Below, in pieces: positions 7,725 to 15,966 of a DNA stretch of 27,325 nt. The position numbers were made by a program, and so were the translations under genes. The notes below the pieces were generated by a model that was not told the origin of the DNA, searched no databases, and worked only from the letters and a program-made list of their open reading frames with translations. The stretch is from Methylococcaceae bacterium (GTDB taxonomy: Bacteria; Pseudomonadota; Gammaproteobacteria; Methylococcales; Methylomonadaceae). The stretch spans positions 1 to 27,325 of the forward strand of contig JAUXDP010000005.1 in the NCBI GenBank assembly GCA_030618325.1, in the 5' to 3' direction. Within the stretch, counting starts at the first letter, position 1; each line of letters begins with the position of its first letter.

Positions 7725-9023
7725 TTGAATGAATCCGCTTATGAACGATTTAAAAGTACCTTTGAGTCTGCACACGGGCAACAGCATTATTCTCCTTTCT
7801 CGAAATTATTAACGGGGCAGATTGATTATTCAGCCATTAGCCAATGCCTGGACATCTGGAAAAGTAAGGCTGATAAAGCTGATCCCTTGCTCAATAAAGT
7901 CCATGATTGGTTAACCTCGGAAGTAGACCCGGAACGTATCGAAAGCGAGTCGAAAATACCTGACGATTATTTACAGGGTTTACGAAAACTAGACTGTCTG
8001 CGTGCCAGGATTCCCGAGCAATATGGCGGTTTGGGTATGTCTCAATGTCGATATAGTCAATTACTCGAAAAGCTGGGCAGCCGCAGCGAGGTTCTGGCAT
8101 TGGTAGTTTCAGTGCAACAGCTAGGTGTTGCGCAAGGGTTATTATCATTACAAAAGCTGGAACAACAGCCGGAACAACATCAAAAAGGCGAAGCATTACG
8201 CAACAAATACCTTGACCAATTAGCCACCAACGCTATCGGCGCATTTTGTTTGACCACTCCGGAAACGGGCTCTGATCCCAGCCGATTACAAACTATCGCC
8301 CGTGCCTCGCCTGATGGCAGTCATTTTGAACTCAGCGGTGACTGGAGTATCGGGGGCAAATTGTTCACTACTTTGGGAACAATTGCAGACCTTTATATCA
8401 TGTTGGCCGTAGTTGCTTTTCCGGATGAGGATATTACCAACCTTGATCCGCGCAAACGCATTACAGCTTTCATCGTTGAGCGAAAATATCCAGGTATCAG
8501 TGTAAAGCCATTATCATTCTGTGGTTGGCATGGCTTACCTAATGCCGCCATTAAGCTGGATAAGGTGAGAATACCTAAGGAAAATAGGGTTGGGGAAGTA
8601 GGCGATGGCTTGAAGATTGCCTTTATGAACCTGGGCTCAGGTCGCATCAATATTTCGGCCATTTCATTGGGTATGATGAAACATCTAGCACGTGTCGCAC
8701 GGTGGTGGGGGGTAAAGCGTGTTCAAGGTGGTAAACCGATTGGCAAACATGAACTTAATACCGAACAATTGGTTAGCATGAATGCGCATGTTTATGCTAC
8801 TGAAGCCTTTTTGCAATTCGTTTCAGCCCTTGCTGATCAACCTGATATGGATATTCGCCTCGAAGCCGCTATGTTGAAGTTATTCAGCTCACATGCCCTG
8901 GTCGATTTAGTTGATGAAACGCTGCAATTGCGCGGAGGCCGAGGCTATGAAAGCTACGTCTCACAAGCTAGCCGAGGCGATACGGCCATCGCTGTGGAGC
9001 GTTTATTCGCAGTGCCCGGATGA
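7725..9023 (+). CDS. Acyl-CoA dehydrogenase, N-terminal part (frameshifted)
   Basis: 432 residues from a TTG start at 7725, chosen because AAGGAG lies six bases upstream at 7713-7718. Family motifs are IPEQYGGLGMS (about 96-106), the flavin-binding LTTPETGSDPSRL, a FCGWHGLPNAAIKLDKVRIP block and LQLRGGRGYES near residue 412. The frame then ends abnormally: after AVERLF the family expects RDAR followed by the catalytic segment, but the reading runs out as AVPG-stop. Adding one C after the TTC at about 9014 restores FRSARMMKIGEGGSNVLKLY in the frame that starts at 9020. This half lacks the glutamate expected to act as catalytic base, so alone it should be inactive. The whole protein would be about 654 residues, as in long-chain-type dehydrogenases with an extra C-terminal domain. 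Confidence 0.82.
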   Translation: MNESAYERFKSTFESAHGQQHYSPFSKLLTGQIDYSAISQCLDIWKSKADKADPLLNKVHDWLTSEVDPERIESESKIPDDYLQGLRKLDCLRARIPEQYGGLGMSQCRYSQLLEKLGSRSEVLALVVSVQQLGVAQGLLSLQKLEQQPEQHQKGEALRNKYLDQLATNAIGAFCLTTPETGSDPSRLQTIARASPDGSHFELSGDWSIGGKLFTTLGTIADLYIMLAVVAFPDEDITNLDPRKRITAFIVERKYPGISVKPLSFCGWHGLPNAAIKLDKVRIPKENRVGEVGDGLKIAFMNLGSGRINISAISLGMMKHLARVARWWGVKRVQGGKPIGKHELNTEQLVSMNAHVYATEAFLQFVSALADQPDMDIRLEAAMLKLFSSHALVDLVDETLQLRGGRGYESYVSQASRGDTAIAVERLFAVPG

Positions 9024-9688
9024 TGAAAATCGGCGAAGGTGGATCAAATGTTCTTAAGCTCTATGTCATGCGTTGCTTACTTAACGATTTTTTAAAAAAC
9101 TATAAGAAAATAGCCGACCAGGAGTTATCTTTAGCACAACGGTTTTCTAACTTGATTAAAGTCAGTGCGGGTTATGCTAAAGGTTATTTTAAATCCAGCA
9201 AAATACCGAAAAAAAACATGCCCCAACCGTTGTACCAACATATGAGCTATGTACGTAAAACGCAACGACGCTTTAACCGCATGATCATCATTAAGGTTAT
9301 TGCTGAATACCAGCATTATTACTGTCAAATCGGTATAAACTATTTACTAAAACGCCCCTTGCAGCAAATACCCAAGCCCGAAACGAGTTTCGAACAACGT
9401 CAGGTATTGCTTGGACATTGCGCACAGATTGCTATGTTATTGTCGGTGATGACGGTTACCTGTCAACGTGCAGCCAAGGATGCAAGCCCTGAAGCCATCG
9501 AATTGGCCGATGAGTTTTGCATACGCGCACGAGACAAAATTTCAATATTTTTTCTTAGCATCGCGAATCATTCTAGAAAAAGGGAAAACACCATGAACAA
9601 GCGGGGTGAAAATATTATGAATGGTAACTTTGCCGATACCGTGGAACAAAACATATTCCGTATGGATCTTCCGAATATCAAAAACTGA
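9020..9688 (+). CDS. Acyl-CoA dehydrogenase, C-terminal part
   Basis: 222 residues continuing the preceding dehydrogenase in another frame. It opens with MMKIGEGGSNVLKLYVMR, matching the segment that carries the catalytic glutamate in many family members (here Glu6 of this piece). The rest is a mostly helical extension like the C-terminal region of long acyl-CoA dehydrogenases. Its ATG overlaps the upstream stop in an ATGATGA arrangement without its own strong Shine-Dalgarno sequence. It is thus either the second half of a disrupted gene or a separately translated, coupled polypeptide. The C-terminal 30 residues contain two further internal methionines and look less conserved. A sequencing error of one base is a simple alternative. 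Confidence 0.75.
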   Translation: MMKIGEGGSNVLKLYVMRCLLNDFLKNYKKIADQELSLAQRFSNLIKVSAGYAKGYFKSSKIPKKNMPQPLYQHMSYVRKTQRRFNRMIIIKVIAEYQHYYCQIGINYLLKRPLQQIPKPETSFEQRQVLLGHCAQIAMLLSVMTVTCQRAAKDASPEAIELADEFCIRARDKISIFFLSIANHSRKRENTMNKRGENIMNGNFADTVEQNIFRMDLPNIKN

Positions 9689-9706
9689 ACATTGGTTAGT
9701 TTATAT

Positions 9707-10936
9707 ATGTGTAAATTGAAGGCACCCAATCATACCTCTATCGAAACAGCAATCAGCGCATTAGATTCAGTGCGTTTAGACGAGTCAATCATTAACCAGC
9801 ATATTCGCCCGTTATTTTCCAAGTCCTTACGAAATACCAAAGCGATTTATCTGGCTAATCACTCCTTGGGACGAATGTTGGATGAAACTGAAAAAGATGT
9901 ACTTGAGGGTTTGCAACATTGGACTTATGGCCGCGAAGATGCATGGGATCACTGGTTCGCTGAAATGCAGTCTTTTCGCGAGCAAACTGCGGCGCTTATA
10001 CATGCTGAGAGTGCTGATTGCATTATACCTAAAAGCAGTGCAGGTCAAGGCTTAAGAGCTGTTCTTAACTGTTATGATGAACCCATTAAAGTACTGACCA
10101 GCGCTGACGAATTCAATTCGATTGACTTTATCCTTAAAGTTTTCTCACAACGCAAACGTATTCAACTTGAACGCATCAAATCTGAGCAGAGCAATGATTA
10201 CCAGATGGATGACTTTCTCAACGCCTTGAAAAACAGTCCGACATTGATTGTGCTCTCGATGGTGTTGTTTACTACCGGCCAATTATTAACCAATCTGAAA
10301 ACCTTGATAGATACCGCACATCAACAGGGCGTTTTGATTTTACTCGATCTCTATCATGCTGCCGGGGTTGTTCCTATTGATGTTACTGAGCTTGACATAG
10401 ATTTTGCTATAGGCGGAAGTTATAAATACTTGCGAGGTGGACCGGGCGCGGGCTGGCTTTATATACATCCTCGTCATCTCGACGGCTCGTTGCGAACGCT
10501 TGATACGGGTTGGTTTGCCCAGGATCAAGTATTTGCGTTCGAGCGACCGGAAATTCCGCAATATGCAACGCGTGGCAACGCCTTTCTGGAATCGACACCC
10601 GCCATCCTGCCTTTTTATCAAGCGCGAGCTGGGTTGAAATTTACTTTAGGTATTGGAGTACAGCGCCTGCGTAACTACTCTTTACAGCAGCAACAACTTA
10701 TAGAGCATTTATTACAGCCGTACGATATCCCTTTCCTGGGTAAAACCGGTACTCGCGGTGCTTTTATTGCCATTCCCCATCCACAAGCTAAGGCTATTAC
10801 AACTCAGCTTAAACATACCGGTGTCATTTGTGATTATAGAGAAAACCTACTGCGACTTTGTCCGGATTTGCTAAATACTGAAAAAGAACTTGCTATAGCG
10901 ATTGATAAATTATCTAAAATCTTGAGAACTATGTAA
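9707..10936 (+). CDS. Kynureninase-like class-V aminotransferase-fold PLP enzyme
   Basis: From the ATG at 9707 the protein has 409 residues; a TTG at 9692 is the alternative start. It resembles kynureninase and related class-V PLP enzymes: IYLANHSLGRMLDE (about 47-60), the PLP aspartate and partner histidine in LLDLYHAAG (Asp214, His217), and the Schiff-base lysine in GGSYKYLRGGPGAGW (Lys240). Kynureninase cleaves kynurenine to anthranilate and alanine, but no tryptophan-degradation neighbour is present and its start lies 18 bases after the dehydrogenase. Another C-C or C-S lyase reaction is therefore possible. I leave the substrate open. Confidence 0.72.
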   Translation: MCKLKAPNHTSIETAISALDSVRLDESIINQHIRPLFSKSLRNTKAIYLANHSLGRMLDETEKDVLEGLQHWTYGREDAWDHWFAEMQSFREQTAALIHAESADCIIPKSSAGQGLRAVLNCYDEPIKVLTSADEFNSIDFILKVFSQRKRIQLERIKSEQSNDYQMDDFLNALKNSPTLIVLSMVLFTTGQLLTNLKTLIDTAHQQGVLILLDLYHAAGVVPIDVTELDIDFAIGGSYKYLRGGPGAGWLYIHPRHLDGSLRTLDTGWFAQDQVFAFERPEIPQYATRGNAFLESTPAILPFYQARAGLKFTLGIGVQRLRNYSLQQQQLIEHLLQPYDIPFLGKTGTRGAFIAIPHPQAKAITTQLKHTGVICDYRENLLRLCPDLLNTEKELAIAIDKLSKILRTM

Positions 10937-10959
10937 TTATGATTTTTGATTCTCCCGAA

Positions 10960-10979
10960 TATGTCATGGCCCAGACATA
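10960..10979. promoter_or_regulatory. Inverted repeat upstream of methionine gamma-lyase gene
   Basis: TATGTC and GACATA are separated by eight bases, 23 bases upstream of the ATG at 11003. The spacing would fit a dimeric regulator site. No regulator gene is near, and chance occurrence is possible. Confidence 0.2.
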
Positions 10980-11002
10980 CTCATCATCAGGAGTGTGAAG
11001 AA

Positions 11003-12184
11003 ATGAAAAAGAAAAAGTTTGGGACGCTGTGTGTGCATGCCGGAGAGCATCCAGATCCGGCTTTTGGTGCCCATACGACGCCTATCTACCAAACATCAAC
11101 GTTCGTATTTGACAATGCCGAACAAGGGGCTTCCAGATTTGCTGGGCAGGAGGAAGGATATACCTATGGCCGGCTGGTTCCCAATACCCCGACCCACTCG
11201 GTATTAGTTGAAAAAATGGTGGCGCTTGAAGGGGGTGAGGCGGGGCATACCTTCTCAACGGGTATGGCCGCAATTACCGGAGTTGCACTCTCTTTGCTTA
11301 AACAGGGTGATCATCTACTGTCGACCGATGTAGTCTATGGATGTACTTACGGTCTATTCACTTCACTATTAACCCGCTTCGGTATCGAAGTGAGTTTCGT
11401 GGATACAACGGATCTAGAAGAAGTGCAACGCAACCTGAAAAAGAACACCCGAATGGTGTTTTTGGAGACACCGGCCAACCCCACCATGAATGTTTGTGAT
11501 ATTGCGGCCATAACAAAAATGGCCAAAGATTTCGGAGCTGTCTCGATCGTTGATAATACCTTTGCCACATCAATGTTCCAAAAGCCCCTTCAATTAGGGG
11601 CCGATGCCGTTCTCCACAGTTGTACGAAATATATAGGCGGACATGCCGACCTGTTGGGAGGTGTATTGATTGGAAGTAGTGAATTCATTGATAATATGAC
11701 GCCGGTCGTTAATGACACTGGCCTCACTATGGCGCCGTATGAAGCCTGGCTGTGCATTCGCGGACTGAAAACGCTGCATTTACGGATGGCAAAACATGCA
11801 GTCAATGGCATGAAAATCGCCGAGTTTCTGGAAGCTCATCGGAAAATCTCCTGGGTCAGATATCCAGGTCTACCAAGCCACCCGCAGCACACGATTGCCA
11901 AACAACAGATGAGCGGCTTTGGCGGCATGTTGTCATTTGGTGTCGCCGGAGGCATGGAAGCGGGACGCAAACTAATGAACAGGGTGGAGCTTTGTTCCCT
12001 GGCCGTAAGCTTGGGCGCTGTCGATACCTTGATTCAGCATCCAGCTTCAATGACCCATGCTGATATTCCGGAGGAAGTACGGATCAAGACAGGTATCACC
12101 GACGATTTGGTCAGGCTTTCTGTCGGCATTGAAGAACCGGAAGACATCATCGCGGATCTCGATCAGGCATTAGAGAAAGTTTGA
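11003..12184 (+). CDS. megL: Methionine gamma-lyase
   Basis: From the ATG at 11003 (AGGAG at about 10989 upstream) the protein has 393 residues; the open frame back to 10946 is not needed. It belongs to the Cys/Met-metabolism PLP family. Visible residues are the cofactor-contacting YGR at 55-57, the stacking Tyr112 and Cys114 in VYGCTYG, Asp184 in VDNTFATS, and the Schiff-base Lys209 in HSCTKYIGGHADLLGG. The cysteine in the YGCT motif corresponds to the active-site cysteine of methionine gamma-lyases, which favours that enzyme over cystathionine lyases or O-acetylhomoserine sulfhydrylase. The reaction splits methionine to methanethiol, ammonia and 2-oxobutyrate. It lies 66 bases after the kynureninase-like gene and may be co-transcribed or have its own promoter. 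Confidence 0.85.
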   Translation: MKKKKFGTLCVHAGEHPDPAFGAHTTPIYQTSTFVFDNAEQGASRFAGQEEGYTYGRLVPNTPTHSVLVEKMVALEGGEAGHTFSTGMAAITGVALSLLKQGDHLLSTDVVYGCTYGLFTSLLTRFGIEVSFVDTTDLEEVQRNLKKNTRMVFLETPANPTMNVCDIAAITKMAKDFGAVSIVDNTFATSMFQKPLQLGADAVLHSCTKYIGGHADLLGGVLIGSSEFIDNMTPVVNDTGLTMAPYEAWLCIRGLKTLHLRMAKHAVNGMKIAEFLEAHRKISWVRYPGLPSHPQHTIAKQQMSGFGGMLSFGVAGGMEAGRKLMNRVELCSLAVSLGAVDTLIQHPASMTHADIPEEVRIKTGITDDLVRLSVGIEEPEDIIADLDQALEKV

Positions 12185-12311
12185 GGAGTCAATCGAAGTA
12201 ATCTTCAGTTTTATTGCGAGAGAACACCATGGGTTCCATGTATTACGAAAAAGTTACCGCTACATTTCGTTTACCACGGTCCTTGTTGACATGTACACAC
12301 TAGTCTCTATC

Positions 12312-12438
12312 AATGTTGTATTGACGGGTATTGAGAGTTGAGAAGTGGTTAGCTGCTAGGCGCGCGAAGTATAATCTAAGCGAGTGCAACAACGCAGATG
12401 ACCATTTATCGGCTTTTTATACCCGTCAATATAATGTT
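12312..12438. repeat. 127-bp inverted-repeat unit, possible MITE
   Basis: AATGTTGTATTGACGGGTAT (12312-12331) is repeated inverted at 12419-12438, with 17 of 20 positions matching and all three differences being transitions. The intervening 87 bases encode nothing convincing. It fits a short non-autonomous element or its remnant. No clear target duplication is seen. It lies within the gene-free stretch between the megL stop and the next gene, just ahead of another inverted-repeat element. Confidence 0.5.
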
Positions 12439-12450
12439 AATGGAGTACTC

Positions 12451-12607
12451 GGAGCCTGTCCAAGAATCGAAACCGTAGCGAGGGAAAGTCCTTTTGAGTC
12501 AGGTTTTTCGAAAATTAGAGGCGATTAGTTGCTCTCTTTAACAAAACAATCGGAAAAGCTAGCCAAGGGGTTTTCCGCAGTAGGTTCTCTATTCTCGGAC
12601 AAGCTCC
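12451..12607. mobile_element. 157-bp MITE-like element abutting a stop codon
   Basis: The left end GGAGCCTGTCCAAGAAT (12451-12467) matches the reverse complement of the right end, GGAGCTTGTCCGAGAAT (12591-12607), at 15 of 17 positions, and weaker similarity extends further in. There is no coding capacity. The last base of the element supplies the final G of the TAG stop codon of the cyclic-nucleotide-binding gene read on the minus strand. No exact target duplication is visible. Confidence 0.65.
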
Positions 12608-13080
12608 TAGGCAAACCCGTCCGGATTCCAATCATCCATCATCTTCAGACGCACCGCTTCTAGACGTTCCGACATCAGTGCTGCAAATCTTTTTAACACT
12701 TCGTGGCCGAATTTCGGTTCCTGTTCGCATCGTGCCAGTATGGCGGTTCCGTTAAACTCAAGCAATTCGGAGTCATCTTCGGCCTTGGCCTGAAAATTCC
12801 ATTGATAGGGTGATATCAGCCAAGACCATCCTAGAACCTGGTCCTTGCCCAGAGACTGGATCTCTAGGTTCGGGCCCATTAACGCCGGGATTTGTACAGC
12901 GATGCGTCCATTTCGGACTACATAGAATTTGTCGGCCCGTTCGCCCTGTTTAAATAAGGTCTGCGACTTTTTGATATCGCGGGAACTCGCGCATTCACTT
13001 AGAAATTTCAGGGTATCTTCACTGAGCTCGGAAAAAAAATCGTGGCCCGACAGATATTTGACAATTAATTGATTGGTCAC
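12607..13080 (-). CDS. Cyclic nucleotide-binding domain protein (Crp-like, no HTH)
   Basis: 157 residues from the GTG at 13080, which lies six bases after an AGGAGGTAG; the GTG one codon upstream is too close to that site. It is a single cNMP-binding beta-barrel: LFKQGERADKFYVVRNGRIAVQI corresponds to the conserved barrel strands, followed by a helix LKRFAALMSERLEAVRLKMM. There is no helix-turn-helix after the domain, so it is not a Crp-type transcription factor; stand-alone proteins of this size are common and usually of unknown partner. Whether it binds a nucleotide is uncertain, because the usual phosphate-binding GExx...R(S/T)A pattern is not clear. The gene is separated from maiA by about 155 bases on the same strand. 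Confidence 0.78.
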   Translation of the reverse strand: MTNQLIVKYLSGHDFFSELSEDTLKFLSECASSRDIKKSQTLFKQGERADKFYVVRNGRIAVQIPALMGPNLEIQSLGKDQVLGWSWLISPYQWNFQAKAEDDSELLEFNGTAILARCEQEPKFGHEVLKRFAALMSERLEAVRLKMMDDWNPDGFA

Positions 13081-13092
13081 CACCTACCTCCT

Positions 13093-13109
13093 CTTATTCA
13101 ATGAATAAG
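13093..13109. promoter_or_regulatory. Palindrome next to the Shine-Dalgarno sequence of the cNMP-domain gene
   Basis: CTTATTC and GAATAAG are perfect 7-base arms around AAT. On the minus-strand message it lies directly 5' of the AGGAGG that serves the gene at 13080. As RNA it would form a small stem beside the ribosome site; as DNA it could be an operator. AT-rich and short, so chance remains possible. Confidence 0.3.
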
Positions 13110-13238
13110 ATAGTAATAAGTACAATATTTATGCACCTTTGTCGACAATGAAAGAGCTTTGATCGATAGGAACCTAACAGCCAGAAGGGTAACATTGAAG
13201 TATTACGATAAACCCTAACTGAAGTCGCGCGAAGCATA

Positions 13239-13886
13239 CTATTCGGCATCAGGCTGATTCTCCGGTGCGGCATTGGCAAACGCTGTTTGCTGCATACAGT
13301 TATCATAAATGCCTTTGATCAAGGGATACGGCTGCATATCACAATTAAATCTCAGTGCATTGTAGACTTGGGGAATCAAGAAAACGTCGGCTATTCCAGG
13401 CGTATAACCGAAACTGAATAAGCCATTGTTATCCTTTTCTCGGAGTCGCTGCTCGAATGCGGTGAAACCTTTCTGTATCCAATGGTGATACCAGATTTGC
13501 TTGGCATCATTTACATCCAATTTTTTTTGCAGGTACTCCAAAACCCGAAGATTGTTTAACGGGTGAATATCACAGGCAATCATTTGCGCCAGTGAACGCA
13601 CATAAGCACGATCAATAGCTGAATCAGGTAACATTGCAGGGCTTGGGTAGGTTTCTTCCAGATATTCAATGATGGCAGAAGACTGGCTAATGCTTTGGTC
13701 ATTGATTTGAATTGCTGGAACCAGCCCTTGGGGATTCAGTTTCAGATATTCGGGTTGATGTTGTTGACCGCCATCCTTTGCCAGATGGATAGGCTGAATC
13801 TGATAATCAATGGCTTTAATATTCAGGGCAATACGTACGCGAAAAGCGGCAGAACTCCGGAAATAACTGTATAAAACTATGGACAT
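13239..13886 (-). CDS. maiA: Maleylacetoacetate isomerase
   Basis: 215-residue glutathione S-transferase-fold protein of the zeta class. The SSAAFRVRIALN motif (residues 11-22) with its catalytic serines, NPQGLVPAIQ, and QSSAIIEYLEE for glutathione binding are all present. It converts 4-maleylacetoacetate to 4-fumarylacetoacetate using glutathione. The start overlaps the fahA stop by 10 bases, so it is the last gene of the homogentisate operon. The C-terminus (ENQPDAE) is short and polar, as usual. Confidence 0.9.
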   Translation of the reverse strand: MSIVLYSYFRSSAAFRVRIALNIKAIDYQIQPIHLAKDGGQQHQPEYLKLNPQGLVPAIQINDQSISQSSAIIEYLEETYPSPAMLPDSAIDRAYVRSLAQMIACDIHPLNNLRVLEYLQKKLDVNDAKQIWYHHWIQKGFTAFEQRLREKDNNGLFSFGYTPGIADVFLIPQVYNALRFNCDMQPYPLIKGIYDNCMQQTAFANAAPENQPDAE

Positions 13887-14854
13887 GGTTTAACCACCTG
13901 TTCAATAGCGCCAAAAATCGACTGGCCATGGTTGTCTAACATTTCAATTCGGACGCTGTCACCATAGTGCATAAATTCTGTCTTAGGTGAGCCTGAGGCA
14001 ACAATTTCTATCACTCTTTGTTCAACTATGCAGGAGCAACCTACAGCCTGATCGTAATTACTTACTGTGCCAGAGCCAATGATGGTACCGGTAGTCAAAC
14101 TACGGGTTTTAGCAGCATGACTGATCAGTCTTGAAAAATTGAATTGCATGTCTTTACCCGCATTGGCCTTGCCAAACAATTGCTCATTCCAATAAACCGA
14201 TAACGGCAAATGTAGCTTACTGTTGCTCCAGTCATCACCCAGTTCGTCAGGCGTTACGGCCACCGGTGAAAAGGCGCTAGCGGGTTTACTTTGAATAAAT
14301 CCGAAACCTTTTGCCAATTCATCGGGAATCAAATTACGTAAAGACACATCATTGATTAACACCAGTAATTTAATATGCTCTTCCGCATCATCCTGGCTCA
14401 CACCTATTGGAACATCATCGGTGATAATGCCGATTTCAGCTTCAAAATCAATCCCCCATGTTTCACTGCCCGCTTCAATCGGATCCCGTGCTGCCAACAT
14501 ATAATCAGAAGCGCCCTGATACATCAACGGGTCATCGAACAGGCTCTTCGGTAATTCTGCGCCACGGGCTTTTCGTACCCGCTCAACATGACTCAAATAG
14601 GCGCTACCATCCAGCCATTGATAGGCTCGAGGCAACGGCGCAGCCAGTTCGCCAGGATCAAACGGAAGCGAAGCGCATTGGTTGTCATTCAGTTCCTGAT
14701 AGATCTGTTCCAATTCAGGAGCCATTGATGCCCAATTATCCAAAGCAAATTGCAGGGTCAGTTCAATATCGGGCACAGCATATTTTGATAAGTATTTGTC
14801 AACAACAATCAGCATGCCGTCACGATGTTTGGTTTTTAATGTCGCCAGTTTCAT
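13877..14854 (-). CDS. fahA: Fumarylacetoacetate hydrolase
   Basis: 325 residues from the ATG at 14854, which forms an ATGA overlap with the hmgA stop; the longer open frame to 14881 would run into hmgA. The fold is the FAA-hydrolase type with an N-terminal domain: WLDGSAYLSHVERVRKARG, the metal-binding acidic cluster in GIDFEAEIGIITDDV and LINDVSLRN, and RSLTTGTIIGSGTVSNYD near the C-terminus. It cleaves fumarylacetoacetate to fumarate and acetoacetate, the final step of tyrosine degradation. Context in the pathway operon makes the substrate assignment firm. Confidence 0.88.
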   Translation of the reverse strand: MKLATLKTKHRDGMLIVVDKYLSKYAVPDIELTLQFALDNWASMAPELEQIYQELNDNQCASLPFDPGELAAPLPRAYQWLDGSAYLSHVERVRKARGAELPKSLFDDPLMYQGASDYMLAARDPIEAGSETWGIDFEAEIGIITDDVPIGVSQDDAEEHIKLLVLINDVSLRNLIPDELAKGFGFIQSKPASAFSPVAVTPDELGDDWSNSKLHLPLSVYWNEQLFGKANAGKDMQFNFSRLISHAAKTRSLTTGTIIGSGTVSNYDQAVGCSCIVEQRVIEIVASGSPKTEFMHYGDSVRIEMLDNHGQSIFGAIEQVVKPCP

Positions 14855-15966
14855 TTCCAGGAATCCACATAGCCAGGCCATTCAATTTCGCTGGCTTGTT
14901 CTGATACTTCTAAAGCATCGCGGGTATCGATCATAACGGCCACTTCATCGGTCATAGTGCCGCGTTTTTGTTCAGCATTTCGTAACGCTTTCGGATGCGG
15001 GCCATGCGGTATACCGCTGGGATGTAAGGTTATCATTCCGGGGTAGATATGGTCTCGGGAAAAGAATTTACCTTGATGATAGAAAATCAGTTCATCATAA
15101 TCATCATTGCTGTGAAAAAAGGGTACATTCAGTACCTTGGGATCAGATTCAAACGGACGTGGTACAAAGGTGCACACGACAAATCTACTGGACACAAATG
15201 TGCTATGGGCTGAAGGTGGAACGTGGTAACGATGACTCATCAGTGGCCTGATGTCGCGCCAGTTCAAACGTACCGGCATCAAAGTACCATGCCAACCGAC
15301 TGCATCCAGTGGGTTAAACGGATAAGTAATGGTACTTAATTCATTTCTTCGTTTGACGAAAACCTGCCACTCCGATTCATCTTGCTGAGACATAAAAGTG
15401 TCATCAATAGCGGGCGCATCCAAAATAGCCGGATCAAAAATAGCTTGATTGCTGACTAAACCTTTTTCCGGTAAGCGATAACTGTCGTTGCTGGCTTCAA
15501 TCAGCAAACCCTTAATCGGTTCAAATATAGTCATGCGCCAAAGGGTCCCTCTCGGCAGTAGCAAATAATCGCCTTCACTGAAACTTAAATGACCGTAATC
15601 GCAGAATAAATCACCCGATCCTTGATGAATAAATATCAACTCATCGCCGTCGGCATTCCTAACTAAATGATCCATCGAATTGGCAATATCTAGCATGCGT
15701 ATTTTTATGCTTTGATTGCTGAATAGCAAACTGGCATACCAGGGACCATCTAATTTTGGTTTGATTTTTTTACAATCAAAGGCACGTGGTTTTAATGAGC
15801 CTTCAATCTTACTCCAACTAGTGGGTGGATGTCGGTGATACATTTGCGTAGCGGGACCATAAAAACCTTCTTTACCCAGCTCACGTTCGAAGGTTCCTTG
15901 CGGGAGATCCGCATGCGCTTGACGCGATGATTCACCTTCTACTTTAGGAATATTGATCCAGGTCAT
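14851..15966 (-). CDS. hmgA: Homogentisate 1,2-dioxygenase (short form)
   Basis: 371 residues of cupin-type fold. The likely iron ligands are His285 in PFFHSNDDYDE, Glu292 in the same stretch, and His321 in PSGIPHGPHP. The enzyme opens the ring of homogentisate to give maleylacetoacetate. It is shorter than the usual forms of about 430-440 residues, so it belongs to a divergent, compact subgroup; substrate assignment rests on the Hpd, FahA and MaiA neighbours as much as on the sequence. Its ATG overlaps the hpd stop by one base (TAATG), and its stop overlaps fahA. Confidence 0.85.
   Translation of the reverse strand: MTWINIPKVEGESSRQAHADLPQGTFERELGKEGFYGPATQMYHRHPPTSWSKIEGSLKPRAFDCKKIKPKLDGPWYASLLFSNQSIKIRMLDIANSMDHLVRNADGDELIFIHQGSGDLFCDYGHLSFSEGDYLLLPRGTLWRMTIFEPIKGLLIEASNDSYRLPEKGLVSNQAIFDPAILDAPAIDDTFMSQQDESEWQVFVKRRNELSTITYPFNPLDAVGWHGTLMPVRLNWRDIRPLMSHRYHVPPSAHSTFVSSRFVVCTFVPRPFESDPKVLNVPFFHSNDDYDELIFYHQGKFFSRDHIYPGMITLHPSGIPHGPHPKALRNAEQKRGTMTDEVAVMIDTRDALEVSEQASEIEWPGYVDSWK

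Noticed and set aside
9131..9328. Open frame opposite the dehydrogenase C-terminal piece
   Set aside because: It mirrors a clearly coding frame and shows no family features.
12229..12303. A 24-codon frame after megL starting MGSMYYEKVTATF
   Set aside because: It has a start but is very short, has no recognisable family and ends just before an inverted-repeat element; at most a truncated gene start.
12331..12528. 65-residue open frame in the gap after megL
   Set aside because: It runs across two inverted-repeat elements and has no start signal or family resemblance.
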